Below, in pieces: positions 44,201 to 50,890 of a stretch of 55,814 nucleotides of DNA; position 1 is the stretch's first letter; each line of letters begins with the position of its first letter. Below the pieces are notes generated by a model that saw only the letters and a program-made list of their open reading frames with translations, ran no database searches and was not told the DNA's origin. The stretch is taken from positions 16,220 to 72,033 of the forward strand of contig PLGG01000031.1 in NCBI GenBank assembly GCA_003138515.1, given 5' to 3'. Made by a program: the position numbers and the translations under genes. Source of the DNA: Acidobacteriaceae bacterium (lineage in GTDB: Bacteria > Acidobacteriota > Terriglobia > Terriglobales > Acidobacteriaceae).

Positions 44201-44485
44201 CTCGTCCACCTGGAGAACCACCCCGGTTTGCGCTTCGGCCTGAAAGCCGGGTGCGGATGCGGAAACCTCATAGGTTCCCGGCAAGAGCTCGATCACCTGG
44301 TACTCGCCGTTGGCGTCGGTCGTTGTCACGTGCGTGATGCCAGTGGCTATGTCACGCACTGTGAGTGTTGCGTGTTGAATCGCTGCTCCCGATGCGTCTT
44401 GCACATAACCGGAGAGTGTGGCAGTTGGCGTTTGAGCAAGAAGCGTCGAGGCGAAGAAAGACAGAAACACAATGGCTTTTTTCAT
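41240..44485 (-). CDS. TonB-dependent receptor, Oar-like, with carboxypeptidase-regulatory domain
   Basis: A 1,081-residue outer-membrane protein. A signal peptide (IVFLSFFASTLLAQ) is followed by an Ig-like carboxypeptidase-regulatory domain at about residues 20-105 (ATLSGYVQDASGAAIQHATL, TDANGEYQVIELLPGTYEV). The plug region contains DNRDIQELPLISRSF and FKVLTGVYSAEYGRVSGGQ. A large beta barrel ends in LQFSLKLLF, with an aromatic C terminus as expected for BAM insertion. These receptors are greatly expanded in Acidobacteria and probably import large or polymeric nutrients. Substrate unknown. Confidence 0.93.
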   Translation of the reverse strand: MKKAIVFLSFFASTLLAQTPTATLSGYVQDASGAAIQHATLTVRDIATGITHVTTTDANGEYQVIELLPGTYEVSASAPGFQAEAQTGVVLQVDERARTNFALKIGQVTETVQVGSEAALVDTQSSSVGSVIDNRDIQELPLISRSFYSLPLLAPGVFQPAQNSTLGYRGGFNVAGSKEIWNNFTLNGVDDNDEAIDGPSYRPSIEAIQEFKVLTGVYSAEYGRVSGGQVVIVSKSGTNKFHGDLFEFYRNQRFDALNYFTPVGTTPPYNYNQYGGTFGGPIQKNKTFFFVNYEGLQSNVQTIALSTVPTPAEAGITTPGEYDFRGVTHIVNPYTGADFNTPNVITASDLNGTGPGAVPILSTAAAKLGVALAGFYPKATITGATSNNYNFSQTATEQLNEFSVRADHTFSANDSAAANYNFFDDPTFVPTNNQCNANNYIPGFGCNDGLTTQLAVVSETHTFNPGLLNELRVNYERFRQSGVQQDTSASFPGIPGASAGNFTNNTGLPNTTVNGYGSLGGATNMPQQRFDNTYQAIDSLTQTKGRNTVKLGVDFRRADSIDATVYDGRGLLSFKGPSASDSFSTGNPFADLLLGIPSTTTIEPGAPTMRPFHDDLALFVEDDWQFRPYLTFNLGLRWEYDSPLRDFANNLSGFDAATGTIVWAGHNGAYDELYKKDVHNFAPRIGFALQPTHSSSTVIRAGFGIFYNTPVLLQQFVSLLSQYPVRNPQTFTATTAHTITLDNAFPTANAPGSRTATGIDPNYTTPYISEWSLGVQHALTRTTLLEVTYLGSKGTKLPSEINVNQAVLGSGSVNSRRPYQTAYAGLTFGNVTYLRTEGNSYYHSLQGKLQQSYTNGLTYLVAYTYGRSIDEGAGGSDSSSDSSKALPQNSYAPHSERGLSDFDVRQRLVVSPVYDLPFGKGRKFLTTGWGSRLTGGWQASGIVQWQTGRPFTAYYGSDNSNTGESSDRPNLIGNPNKGAPHTVSQWFNTSVFAPAPSGTFGNEGRNAIEGPSYVDTDVAVSRTFPLREIANLQFRAESFNLANHPNFYDPNPSSYYATGSFGKISQAYAQRQLQFSLKLLF

Positions 44486-44880
44486 GAGCGCACCTTATCT
44501 GCCGATCGAGACAAGTCTCCCGGCGCGCATCAGCCGGCGGAAATACACAGGCAGCAAAGCACGCGGAGCATTAGCTCGTCAGCGGCTATGAATTGGATTA
44601 AATTGGAAGGTAGAAATGGCTTCAGCGTCGAAGCACGCGTGCTAGCGGCAACAACAACAGCGAAAGCCGGATTGGAAGGATGGAGTCATCTTCACTTTGA
44701 TTCTACGAATAACATAGACCGCGGAAAAAGAAAAGCAGTTTCACAAAATAGGTCGTAAGATTGCGCGAATCGACCGTGATGTAAGACAACTCAGTCCTAT
44801 ATCTCATTGCAGTCAGCGGCTCTCACATCCGCTAAATTCCCGTTGCATCGTTGCCGCCTCTCGTCCGAATCTGTTAGTTA
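44486..44880. other. Gap between divergent TonB receptor and Fpg/Nei genes
   Basis: 395 bases, A+T-richer than the neighbours in its middle part (44600-44820). It must hold the promoters of both divergent genes; no convincing -35/-10 pair or operator palindrome was found by eye. Confidence 0.45.
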
Positions 44881-45804
44881 ATGCCGGAGCTCCCCGACAT
44901 CACCGCCTACATCGCCGCGCTCGAGCCGCGAATCCTCGGCCAACCGCTCGAACGTGTTCGCCTGCACAGCGTCTTCGTCCTGCGCACCGCCGACCCTCCT
45001 ATCACTTCCGTCGAAGGCCGCACCGTCTGCGAGCTTCGCCGCATCGGCAAGCGCATCGCCATTGGCCTCGACGCCTCTTCAACCACCGCCCCCAACGACC
45101 GTCTCTGGCTCGTCATCCATCTCATGATTGCCGGCCGTCTCCACTGGCGGCCGCCGCACGCCAAACTTTCCGGCCGCCAATCTCTCCTCGCCCTCGACTT
45201 TCCCTCCGGGTCGCTGACCCTCACTGAAGCCGGCTCCAAGCGCCGCGCCTCGCTCCATCTCCTGCGCGGCGAGCAGGCCCTCCACGACATCGATCCCGGC
45301 GGCGTCGAAATCTTCTCCACCGATCTCGACGGCTTCCGTGCCGCGCTCAACCAGGAGAACCGCACCCTCAAGCGCGCACTCACCGATCCGCGCCTCATCA
45401 GCGGCGTGGGCAACGCCTATTCCGACGAGATTCTCCACGCCGCCCGTCTCTCGCCCATCGCGCTCACGCACAAGCTCACGCCCGACGAGTGGCAGCGCCT
45501 GTTCGACACCACGCGCTTCACACTTTCTTTATGGATGGAGCGGCTCATCACCGAAGCAGGGAAGAAATTCCCAGAAGGCGTCACCGCATTTCGCCCGGAG
45601 ATGGCTGTTCACGGCCGCTTCGGCCAGCCCTGTCCCCGTTGCGGCAACCCCATTCAGCGCATCCGTTACGCCGACAACGAAACCAACTACTGCCCCATCT
45701 GCCAAACCGGCGGCAAAGTCCTCGCCGACCGCAGCCTCTCTCGCCTGCTCGGCGCCGATTGGCCTCGCACTCTCGATGAGCTCGAAGCGCTCAAGCGGCG
45801 CTAA
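44881..45804 (+). CDS. Fpg/Nei-family DNA glycosylase/AP lyase
   Basis: Base-excision repair enzyme for oxidised purines or pyrimidines, 307 residues. The N-terminal catalytic Pro2-Glu3 is present in MPELPDITAYIAAL. The two-helix region contains NRTLKRALTDPRLISGVGNAYSDEIL, and the C-terminal zinc finger shows PCPRCGNPIQRI and NYCPICQ. MPELPD instead of MPELPE and the overall divergence suggest a side branch of MutM rather than classical Fpg, so no symbol is given. No ribosome-binding site is visible before the ATG. Confidence 0.88.
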   Translation: MPELPDITAYIAALEPRILGQPLERVRLHSVFVLRTADPPITSVEGRTVCELRRIGKRIAIGLDASSTTAPNDRLWLVIHLMIAGRLHWRPPHAKLSGRQSLLALDFPSGSLTLTEAGSKRRASLHLLRGEQALHDIDPGGVEIFSTDLDGFRAALNQENRTLKRALTDPRLISGVGNAYSDEILHAARLSPIALTHKLTPDEWQRLFDTTRFTLSLWMERLITEAGKKFPEGVTAFRPEMAVHGRFGQPCPRCGNPIQRIRYADNETNYCPICQTGGKVLADRSLSRLLGADWPRTLDELEALKRR

Positions 45805-46001
45805 GGGCTTTGTAGCTATCTAGGACTCATTGTTGTTGGTTACCACTTCTGCGCCCTTCCCCTGAAAACCCTTGACATCGCTTCCTTTCATGCCGCATCG
45901 TGATTGCGGCGACTCCTGCCAAATTAGCCGGCGCGGAACCGCGTCATTGGTGCATTTGCAACTGGGAGCCGAACCCTAATCCCGTAGTGGAGGATTCAAG
46001 A

Positions 46002-46445
46002 ATGCACGTTGTCACCTATTCAGCGTTTCTGTTCGCGATGATGCTTTCCGCGCACCGCATTACGGTTATCGTGATCGCAGCCGTGATTGAATGGTTGCTG
46101 GGAGCCCTCTGGTACGGTCTCGTTTTCCGCAAGTCCTGGCGGACTCTGGTGGGCTTCTCTGAGAGCAACAAGCCAAAGAATGGCGCCTTCGGCATGATCT
46201 CGTCGTTAATCGCCTGCCTGCTTCTCACCTTCGTGCTCGCGCACATAGTCGCTTGGGCAGGGACCACGAGCATCATGGGGGGCGCCGGGCTTGGCATAGT
46301 TTGCTGGTTTGGCTTTATGGCGCCGCCGCTCTTTACGCAGCACATTTTCGAGAACCGCCGCGTTAATCTCTTTGCCATAAACGCAGCCTATTGGCTGTTG
46401 GTCATGGCTATTGGCGGCGGTCTCACGGCAGCCTTCCACAGCTAA
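46002..46445 (+). CDS. DUF1761-like membrane protein
   Basis: A 147-residue protein with four hydrophobic segments. VIEWLLGALWYGLVFRKSWR, LLTFVLAHIVAWAG, GAGLGIVCWFGFMAPPLFTQ and FAINAAYWLLVMAIGGGL fit DUF1761, a family of unknown role. ATG 46002 follows GGAGG at eight bases and is preferred to upstream in-frame codons. It stands alone and is followed by a clear terminator. Confidence 0.8.
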   Translation: MHVVTYSAFLFAMMLSAHRITVIVIAAVIEWLLGALWYGLVFRKSWRTLVGFSESNKPKNGAFGMISSLIACLLLTFVLAHIVAWAGTTSIMGGAGLGIVCWFGFMAPPLFTQHIFENRRVNLFAINAAYWLLVMAIGGGLTAAFHS

Positions 46446-46480
46446 CTCTCGCTCGCGCATCGGGGCATCACGCCGGTATA

Positions 46481-46507
46481 GGGGCAATTTCCTTGTGAAA
46501 TTGCCCC
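46481..46507 (+). terminator. Hairpin terminator
   Basis: Perfect ten-base-pair stem (GGGGCAATTT with AAATTGCCCC) and a seven-base loop, followed by TTCGCATTTC. It lies 36 bases after the DUF1761 stop. Confidence 0.7.
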
Positions 46508-46595
46508 TTCGCATTTCATGGGCCACGCCTCCTGGCGCTCCAACTGCGTTCACGCTTTGCACACGATTTTCTTCGAGTCCCCCCACCCATCGTCA

Positions 46596-46601
46596 TAGAA
46601 T
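46596..46601 (+). promoter_or_regulatory. -10 element six bases before ridA
   Basis: TAGAAT ends six bases before the ridA ATG, and there is no ribosome-binding site. This geometry is that of leaderless transcripts. The -35 (TTCGAG at 18 bases) is weak. Confidence 0.4.
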
Positions 46602-46607
46602 CGACCC

Positions 46608-46997
46608 ATGAGTCGCTCGAACATCACCACCGACGGCGCGCCTGCCGCGATCGGCCCTTATGCGCAAGGCGTGCGTGTAGGAAACCTCGTCTTCACCGCC
46701 GGACAGGTAGCCCTTGATCCGGTCACCGGCCAGGCGGTCCCCGGCGGAATCAAGGAACAGACCGCGCGAACCCTCGACAACCTGAAGGCCATTCTTGAGG
46801 CCGCCGGCAGCAGTCTTGGCCAGGTGGTCAAGGCTACTGTCTTTCTCAAGGACATGAACGATTTCGCGGCGATGAATGCGGTCTACGCATCGTACTTTGG
46901 AACCGACAGCGACACCCTGCCCGCGCGCACCACGGTTGAAGTCGCCCGATTGCCGCGCAATTTGCTCGTCGAAATCGAAGTTGTCGCCGAAGTCTGA
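46608..46997 (+). CDS. ridA: RidA-family enamine/imine deaminase
   Basis: A 129-residue trimeric Rid protein that hydrolyses reactive enamines/imines made by PLP enzymes. Motifs: [50 protein letters not shown] and the active-site Arg in [13 protein letters not shown]. Length and motifs are standard. Its start is probably leaderless. msrB follows 118 bases downstream. Confidence 0.93.
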   Translation: MSRSNITTDGAPAAIGPYAQGVRVGNLVFTAGQVALDPVTGQAVPGGIKEQTARTLDNLKAILEAAGSSLGQVVKATVFLKDMNDFAAMNAVYASYFGTDSDTLPARTTVEVARLPRNLLVEIEVVAEV

Positions 46998-47104
46998 CCG
47001 GGTCTTGCCGCCGATCTGTTTCAATAAGAGGATGAGCCTGAGCCCTGCGGTTTCAGCCGCATCCGCGTTTGGCTCCCCCATCCCGGCGCCCACCCCGCAC
47101 GCGC

Positions 47105-47118
47105 AGGAGGTCACCTTG
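47105..47118 (+). promoter_or_regulatory. Strong ribosome-binding site with TTG start (msrB)
   Basis: AGGAGG at 47105-47110, five bases, then TTG at 47116. This is the best ribosome-binding site near the msrB frame and decides for the TTG start over the ATG at 47032. Confidence 0.6.
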
Positions 47119-47562
47119 AACCAGTCCGAGACAAATCCCGAGAGCAATCCCAAAATCGATTCCGAGCCGAAAATCGTCCGCAGCGACGCCGAGTGGCGAA
47201 CCCTGCTCACCCCGCAGCAGTATCATGTGCTGCGTGAGAAAGGCACTGAGCGTCCCTTCACCGGCCTCCTCACCGAGAATCACGAAACCGGCAACTACCA
47301 CTGCGCCGCATGTGGCGCGCTGCTCTTCATGAGCGGCGCTAAGTTCGACTCCGGCTGTGGCTGGCCCAGTTTCATGATCCCCGCCGGCTCCAAAGCCGTC
47401 GATGAGCATGAGGACGTGAGCCACGGCATGAGGCGCGTCGAGGTCACCTGCGCCCGCTGCGGCGGCCATCTCGGCCACGTCTTCCCCGATGGCCCTCGCC
47501 CCACCGGCCTTCGTTACTGCATCAACTCTGCCTCGCTCAGCTTCACCCGCGAAGGCGAGTAA
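47116..47562 (+). CDS. msrB: Peptide-methionine (R)-S-oxide reductase
   Basis: Repairs oxidised methionine (R form), 148 residues from the chosen start. Zinc-site pairs are CAACG and [12 protein letters not shown]; the catalytic Cys is in [13 protein letters not shown]. The core starts at [21 protein letters not shown]. The TTG at 47116 has AGGAGG five bases upstream and is preferred; an ATG at 47032 would add 28 low-complexity residues and has AAGAGG directly abutting it. Both frames agree downstream. Confidence 0.9.
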   Translation: MNQSETNPESNPKIDSEPKIVRSDAEWRTLLTPQQYHVLREKGTERPFTGLLTENHETGNYHCAACGALLFMSGAKFDSGCGWPSFMIPAGSKAVDEHEDVSHGMRRVEVTCARCGGHLGHVFPDGPRPTGLRYCINSASLSFTREGE

Positions 47563-47575
47563 GCCCCCGGCAAGC

Positions 47576-47598
47576 AGAAATGTGGGTGCCGCATTTCT
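47576..47598 (+). terminator. Small hairpin after msrB
   Basis: AGAAATG (47576-47582) pairs with CATTTCT (47592-47598), 13 bases after the msrB stop. The stem is short and without a U-tract, so the call is weak. Confidence 0.35.
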
Positions 47599-47801
47599 CG
47601 AATGCGCCCCAGGTTCAATAAGGTGAATGCTCTGAAATGCACGTTGAGATTTTGTGCCAATTCTGAGAGTGCAGCCAGCGGCAATTCTCTTCACCGCGAA
47701 GCAACTGCGGGGTAGGCGACGATCCACTCGGAATGCCACCTGACCGTGAGTCGTCGATCTAGGTCCGAAGTATACTGCTGGTGCATCCCTGAGGCGAGCA
47801 T

Positions 47802-48134
47802 ATGAACCCTCACTATCACTGGCTTACAGAAGGATTGGAACTCATAACTCTCTTTCTTGTCGCTCCAGCACTTGCGATCGTCATCGCCTACAAGGCATGG
47901 CGAGAAAGAGCTAACCCTAAGAAGTATGGGACGCGGTGCGTCGCGTCCGGCGGAGCTGCTCTTGTGCTATTCGGGGTCGTCAAGTGGTTGGACGCCGATA
48001 TCAGAACCCCTCAGTATTTCCTACAATTGGCCTGTGCTCTGCTTAGCTTTCTTTTGTTTGGAGTGTGTGTCGGGCACTTCTTCTCCGTGCTCCTGACCAT
48101 TTGGCATTGGCACAATTCAACTCGCGGAGCTTGA
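47802..48134 (+). CDS. Hypothetical membrane protein
   Basis: A 110-residue protein with three hydrophobic segments: ITLFLVAPALAIVIAY, ASGGAALVLFGVVKWL and LACALLSFLLFGVCVGHFF. It ends in a Trp/His-rich stretch, TIWHWHNSTRG. A GAGGCGAG element precedes the ATG, and a -10-like TATACT lies about 25 bases upstream. It lies alone between msrB and rpmB. No family recognised. Confidence 0.65.
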   Translation: MNPHYHWLTEGLELITLFLVAPALAIVIAYKAWRERANPKKYGTRCVASGGAALVLFGVVKWLDADIRTPQYFLQLACALLSFLLFGVCVGHFFSVLLTIWHWHNSTRGA

Positions 48135-48288
48135 TCAGAGAATGCCAACAAATGGACCCGCACAAGAACCAACGATCATCCATGCGGGCGAATGACCGGC
48201 CAACCGCCAGTTACTGGATGATCAACCCCGCACGCCTTCGGCGTGGATGATGCCGCCAACTACGCTCACTCGCCTTCGCGCACAACAA

Positions 48289-48313
48289 AACCCCGTCCTT
48301 TCGGGACGGGGTT
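48289..48313 (-). terminator. rpmB terminator
   Basis: Ten-base-pair stem AACCCCGTCC with GGACGGGGTT and a five-base loop. On the minus strand it runs into TTTTGTTGTG. It lies about 60 bases beyond the rpmB stop. Confidence 0.85.
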
Positions 48314-48372
48314 CGTTGATCCTCGAAGATGGCTGCCCCAACCTACCCGCGCTTCGGCGGACAGGGTGGCGC

Positions 48373-48561
48373 TTACGCCTTCGCGACTTTTCCGGCCTTG
48401 ATGCAGCTCGCGCACACGCGCAGCTTTTTCGGCGTGCCGTCCACCATCGCCTTCACTGCCTGCAGGTTCACGTTCCAGCGCCGCCGCGTGATGTTGTGCG
48501 CGTGCGAGATGTTATTGCCAAAGCGCGGCCCCTTGCCGCAGATATCGCAAATTTGTGCCAT
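48373..48561 (-). CDS. rpmB: 50S ribosomal protein L28
   Basis: A 62-residue L28. MAQICDICGKGPRFGNNISH holds the first Cys pair, the THNITRRRW-like block appears as AHNITRRRWNVNLQ, and LRVCASCIKAGKV supplies the second pair, so this is the zinc-binding (C+) form. Length is normal. A terminator follows and an extended -10 promoter candidate lies about 90 bases upstream. Confidence 0.96.
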   Translation of the reverse strand: MAQICDICGKGPRFGNNISHAHNITRRRWNVNLQAVKAMVDGTPKKLRVCASCIKAGKVAKA

Positions 48562-48652
48562 CGTCCAACTCCAGATCTTCGAATGTTTTCGGGCGCGGCC
48601 TCAGCCGCCGGAGCGCGCACTGCATCACGCGCTATCACGTTGCCGAATCTTC

Positions 48653-48661
48653 AGTATATCA
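48653..48661 (-). promoter_or_regulatory. Extended -10 promoter candidate for rpmB
   Basis: Minus strand TGATATACT, an extended -10 (TGn plus TATACT), about 90 bases upstream of the rpmB ATG. The -35 is not recognisable, as expected for extended -10 promoters. Confidence 0.4.
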
Positions 48662-48761
48662 GCCCCTGGCGTCCGCCATCGGGTCTCACCCGCCGCTCTG
48701 GCATCTGCTCGCCGCAGACACATGCGATGGCGTGGCCCATCTCCGACAAGGCATAAAAGTT

Positions 48762-48803
48762 GGGTGCCCCTGGTCCCTCGCATTTGGGGACCAGGGATAG
48801 CAC
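48762..48803 (+). repeat. Dispersed palindrome, GGGTGCCCC...GGGATAGC type
   Basis: Ten-base-pair stem (CCCTGGTCCC with GGGACCAGGG), opened by GGGTGCCCC and closed by GGGATAGCAC, the same ends as the element at 28211-28249. It lies just beyond the stop of the cytochrome gene. Confidence 0.75.
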
Positions 48804-48837
48804 GACGCCTCAGGCTCAATTTCGCGCGGTCAGAGAC

Positions 48838-49479
48838 TCAGTGTGCCGGCGGCGTTCCGGCTGCCGGTGGCGCAGCGCCATTCGGTGGTCCACCAGCCGG
48901 TGGCGGCCCGCCCGGTCCCTGCTCCTTCGGAATCACGAACTCCTCGGGCATCTCGTGGCCGCGATGGCACGTACCGCACGTAACTTTCATGCCCATCGCG
49001 TCCGGATCCATCGCCGACGCCTTGCTGATGTAATCCGCGTTGATCTGCTGCGTCATTGTAAGCATGATTCGCGCGATCTTCTTGTCATCCTTGGAGTCGT
49101 CGGCGAAATTCAGCCGCGGCCGCCCATTGGGCATCAAGTTCTTCGGGTCGGCCGCATGGCAAAAGTCGCAATGCACGCCAAGCGAACCGGCAAAACCCTC
49201 CATGATTTCGTGCACCTGTTGGCCGGTCAGGTTCTTCGGCAGCACCTGCAGGTTGGTCGGCGCCGGATAACTCCGCATCGGCCGGCCACCCGGCGCCATG
49301 CCCGGCGGCATGTTTTGTGCCGGCGCGCCCCCGGTAGGCGGAGCGGGCGCGGCTTGCGCAGTTGGCGCCGTCGTTTGCGGCTGGTCTTGCGTCGCTTGCA
49401 CTCCTGTGGTGGCGGCAAGCACGGCCGCGGTCAACAAGGCAACTGCGGCGGCAGGTGAGAGCAGGGAAGTGAGCTTCAC
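48838..49479 (-). CDS. Exported di-heme cytochrome c, reaction-centre cytochrome family
   Basis: A 213-residue protein. A signal peptide (AAAVALLTAAVLAATTG) is followed by a Pro/Gln/Ala-rich linker. The folded core has LQVLPKNLTGQQVHEIM, GVHCDFCHAADPKNL (heme 1, CDFCH) and VTCGTCHRGHEMPEEF (heme 2, CGTCH). This is the short version of the photosynthetic reaction-centre cytochrome subunit family that abounds in non-phototrophic Acidobacteria. The C terminus is Pro/Gly-rich. It is probably a periplasmic or surface electron carrier. Confidence 0.88.
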   Translation of the reverse strand: MKLTSLLSPAAAVALLTAAVLAATTGVQATQDQPQTTAPTAQAAPAPPTGGAPAQNMPPGMAPGGRPMRSYPAPTNLQVLPKNLTGQQVHEIMEGFAGSLGVHCDFCHAADPKNLMPNGRPRLNFADDSKDDKKIARIMLTMTQQINADYISKASAMDPDAMGMKVTCGTCHRGHEMPEEFVIPKEQGPGGPPPAGGPPNGAAPPAAGTPPAH

Positions 49480-49524
49480 TTGGGTTGGTTCCTCTCGGAG
49501 TCTTCTCTTGAAACTCCGGATTGT

Positions 49525-50325
49525 TTACCGTAACAGTCTACCCGCGCGGCCCGAACGGACAAAAATCAACTTGCCTTCCATGTTCTTAGGCCCCGAAAGG
49601 CATTCGTTTCCGGCGAGCGCAAAGCGCAACGGCAACTCCACTGCATGCCGGATGCCGATCCGCCGCGTCACCAGCACGCGCGTCACGCGCATCCCATCGT
49701 CCCGCACCTGCAAGGTCGATTTGGGATCGAGCAAATCGAGACCATTGTGCTTTTCCCGCGTCAGGCCAAGAGCTTGGCACAACCGGCCCGGCCCACTCGT
49801 CAACTCACATGCATTGCCGCGTCCCTTTCGCGTCGTTGCCCCATTCTTTTCTTTCGCCGTGGCGAAAGAAAAGGGCGGGAGCCCGCGATTTCGCGCCATC
49901 TGCTCCATCCCCGCCACCGGTTCCAACGCGCGCAGCAGCACGCCACCCCCGTGTCCTTCCCTCTCGCACGAGAAATTCATGCAGAAGTAGAGGCCGTATA
50001 TCGAATACACATACGCGTGCCCCGCTGGCCCAAATAGCACCTGGTTCCGAGGCGTCGGCCCGCGATGCGAATGCGCCGCCCGGTCAGCCGGCTGCGCGTG
50101 CGGGCCCAGGTACGCCTCGACCTCGACAATCCTCCCCGCCATTACGCCCGCGCTCGTCCTTAAAACCAGCAGCTTGCCCAGCAGCCGCGGCGCAACCCGC
50201 TCCGGCGCATCCTCAAAGAACGCGCGCTTAAGCAGCTTGCCGGGAAGGCGACTCGCCTCCGAGTCGGCGCGAATTGCTTCGCTAACTCGCTGACTCGCTG
50301 ACTTGCTGACTCGCCTGATTGCCAA
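49525..50325 (-). CDS. 3-methyladenine DNA glycosylase (AAG/MPG family)
   Basis: Excises alkylated purines; 266 residues versus about 200 normally. AAG motifs: APRLLGKLLVLRT, GRIVEVEAYLG with the catalytic Glu, AYVYSIYGLYFCMNFSCE, GVLLRALEPVAG and LTSGPGRLCQALGL. Two additions explain the length. An N-terminal ~20 residues (RRVSKSASQRVSEA) are encoded by the octamer array at 50281-50312. A middle insert, PPFSFATAKEKNGATTRKG, is partly encoded by the palindrome at 49846-49873. The start is a TTG 12 bases after the bcp stop; no other standard start precedes the core. Confidence 0.87.
   Translation of the reverse strand: MAIRRVSKSASQRVSEAIRADSEASRLPGKLLKRAFFEDAPERVAPRLLGKLLVLRTSAGVMAGRIVEVEAYLGPHAQPADRAAHSHRGPTPRNQVLFGPAGHAYVYSIYGLYFCMNFSCEREGHGGGVLLRALEPVAGMEQMARNRGLPPFSFATAKEKNGATTRKGRGNACELTSGPGRLCQALGLTREKHNGLDLLDPKSTLQVRDDGMRVTRVLVTRRIGIRHAVELPLRFALAGNECLSGPKNMEGKLIFVRSGRAGRLLR
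49846..49873 (-). repeat. In-frame palindrome inside the AAG glycosylase gene
   Basis: Perfect 13-base inverted repeat (CTTTTCTTTCGCC, GT, GGCGAAAGAAAAG). On the minus strand it is translated as SFATAKEK within an insert between two conserved AAG motifs. Confidence 0.8.
50281..50312 (+). repeat. Octamer array (GCTGACTC)4 at the start of a coding region
   Basis: Octamers GCTAACTC, GCTGACTC, GCTGACTT and GCTGACTC, followed by a degenerate copy. It is the same word family as 28923-28954. On the minus strand it encodes the first residues of the AAG glycosylase. Confidence 0.85.
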
Positions 50326-50337
50326 GCCGCGTGTCCC

Positions 50338-50814
50338 TCACTTCTTGTGGGTCTTGTTCCATTCCTCAATCAGCTTGAGCACTTCCTCGGCGTGGCCTTG
50401 CGGCGTCACCTTGGGATAGATGTGCAGCAGCGTCCGGTCCGGCCCGATCACAAACGTCGTCCGCTCGATGCCCATCGTTTTCTTCCCATACATGTTCTTT
50501 TCCTTCAGCACATCAAACTGTTTGCATACTTTCTCGTCTACATCAGCAAGGAGTGTGTACGGGAGGTCGTATTTCGCGCGAAACTTGGCCTGGTCGCGTG
50601 GCGTGTCGCGGCTGATGCCCAGAACCACGGCGCCCGCTGCCAGCAGCTTTTTGAACGTATCGCGAAAGCCGCAGGCCTCAATGGTGCAGCCTGGGGTGTC
50701 GGCCTTCGGGTAAAAGAACAGGATCACCGGCTTGCCGACAAAGTCCGAGAGACTCACGGTTTTGTCCTCGTCCGTTTGCAGGGTAAAGTCGGCGACTTTC
50801 TCATTGAGCTTCAT
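50338..50814 (-). CDS. bcp: Thioredoxin-dependent peroxiredoxin (BCP/PrxQ)
   Basis: Reduces hydroperoxides, 158 residues. The peroxidatic Cys and the resolving Cys five residues on are in TPGCTIEACGFRD; LFFYPKADTPGC and GISRDTPRDQAKF are typical of BCP/PrxQ. ATG 50814 with AGAGGA upstream is preferred to the in-frame codon 16 residues earlier. The glycosylase gene starts 12 bases after its stop. Confidence 0.94.
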   Translation of the reverse strand: MKLNEKVADFTLQTDEDKTVSLSDFVGKPVILFFYPKADTPGCTIEACGFRDTFKKLLAAGAVVLGISRDTPRDQAKFRAKYDLPYTLLADVDEKVCKQFDVLKEKNMYGKKTMGIERTTFVIGPDRTLLHIYPKVTPQGHAEEVLKLIEEWNKTHKK

Positions 50815-50890
50815 GGGGAATATCCTCTCTATAGATGGGTCGGGCCGCACTGCGGCCGCCAAATTTGATTATTGTCGAGGGAAGCGGAAC

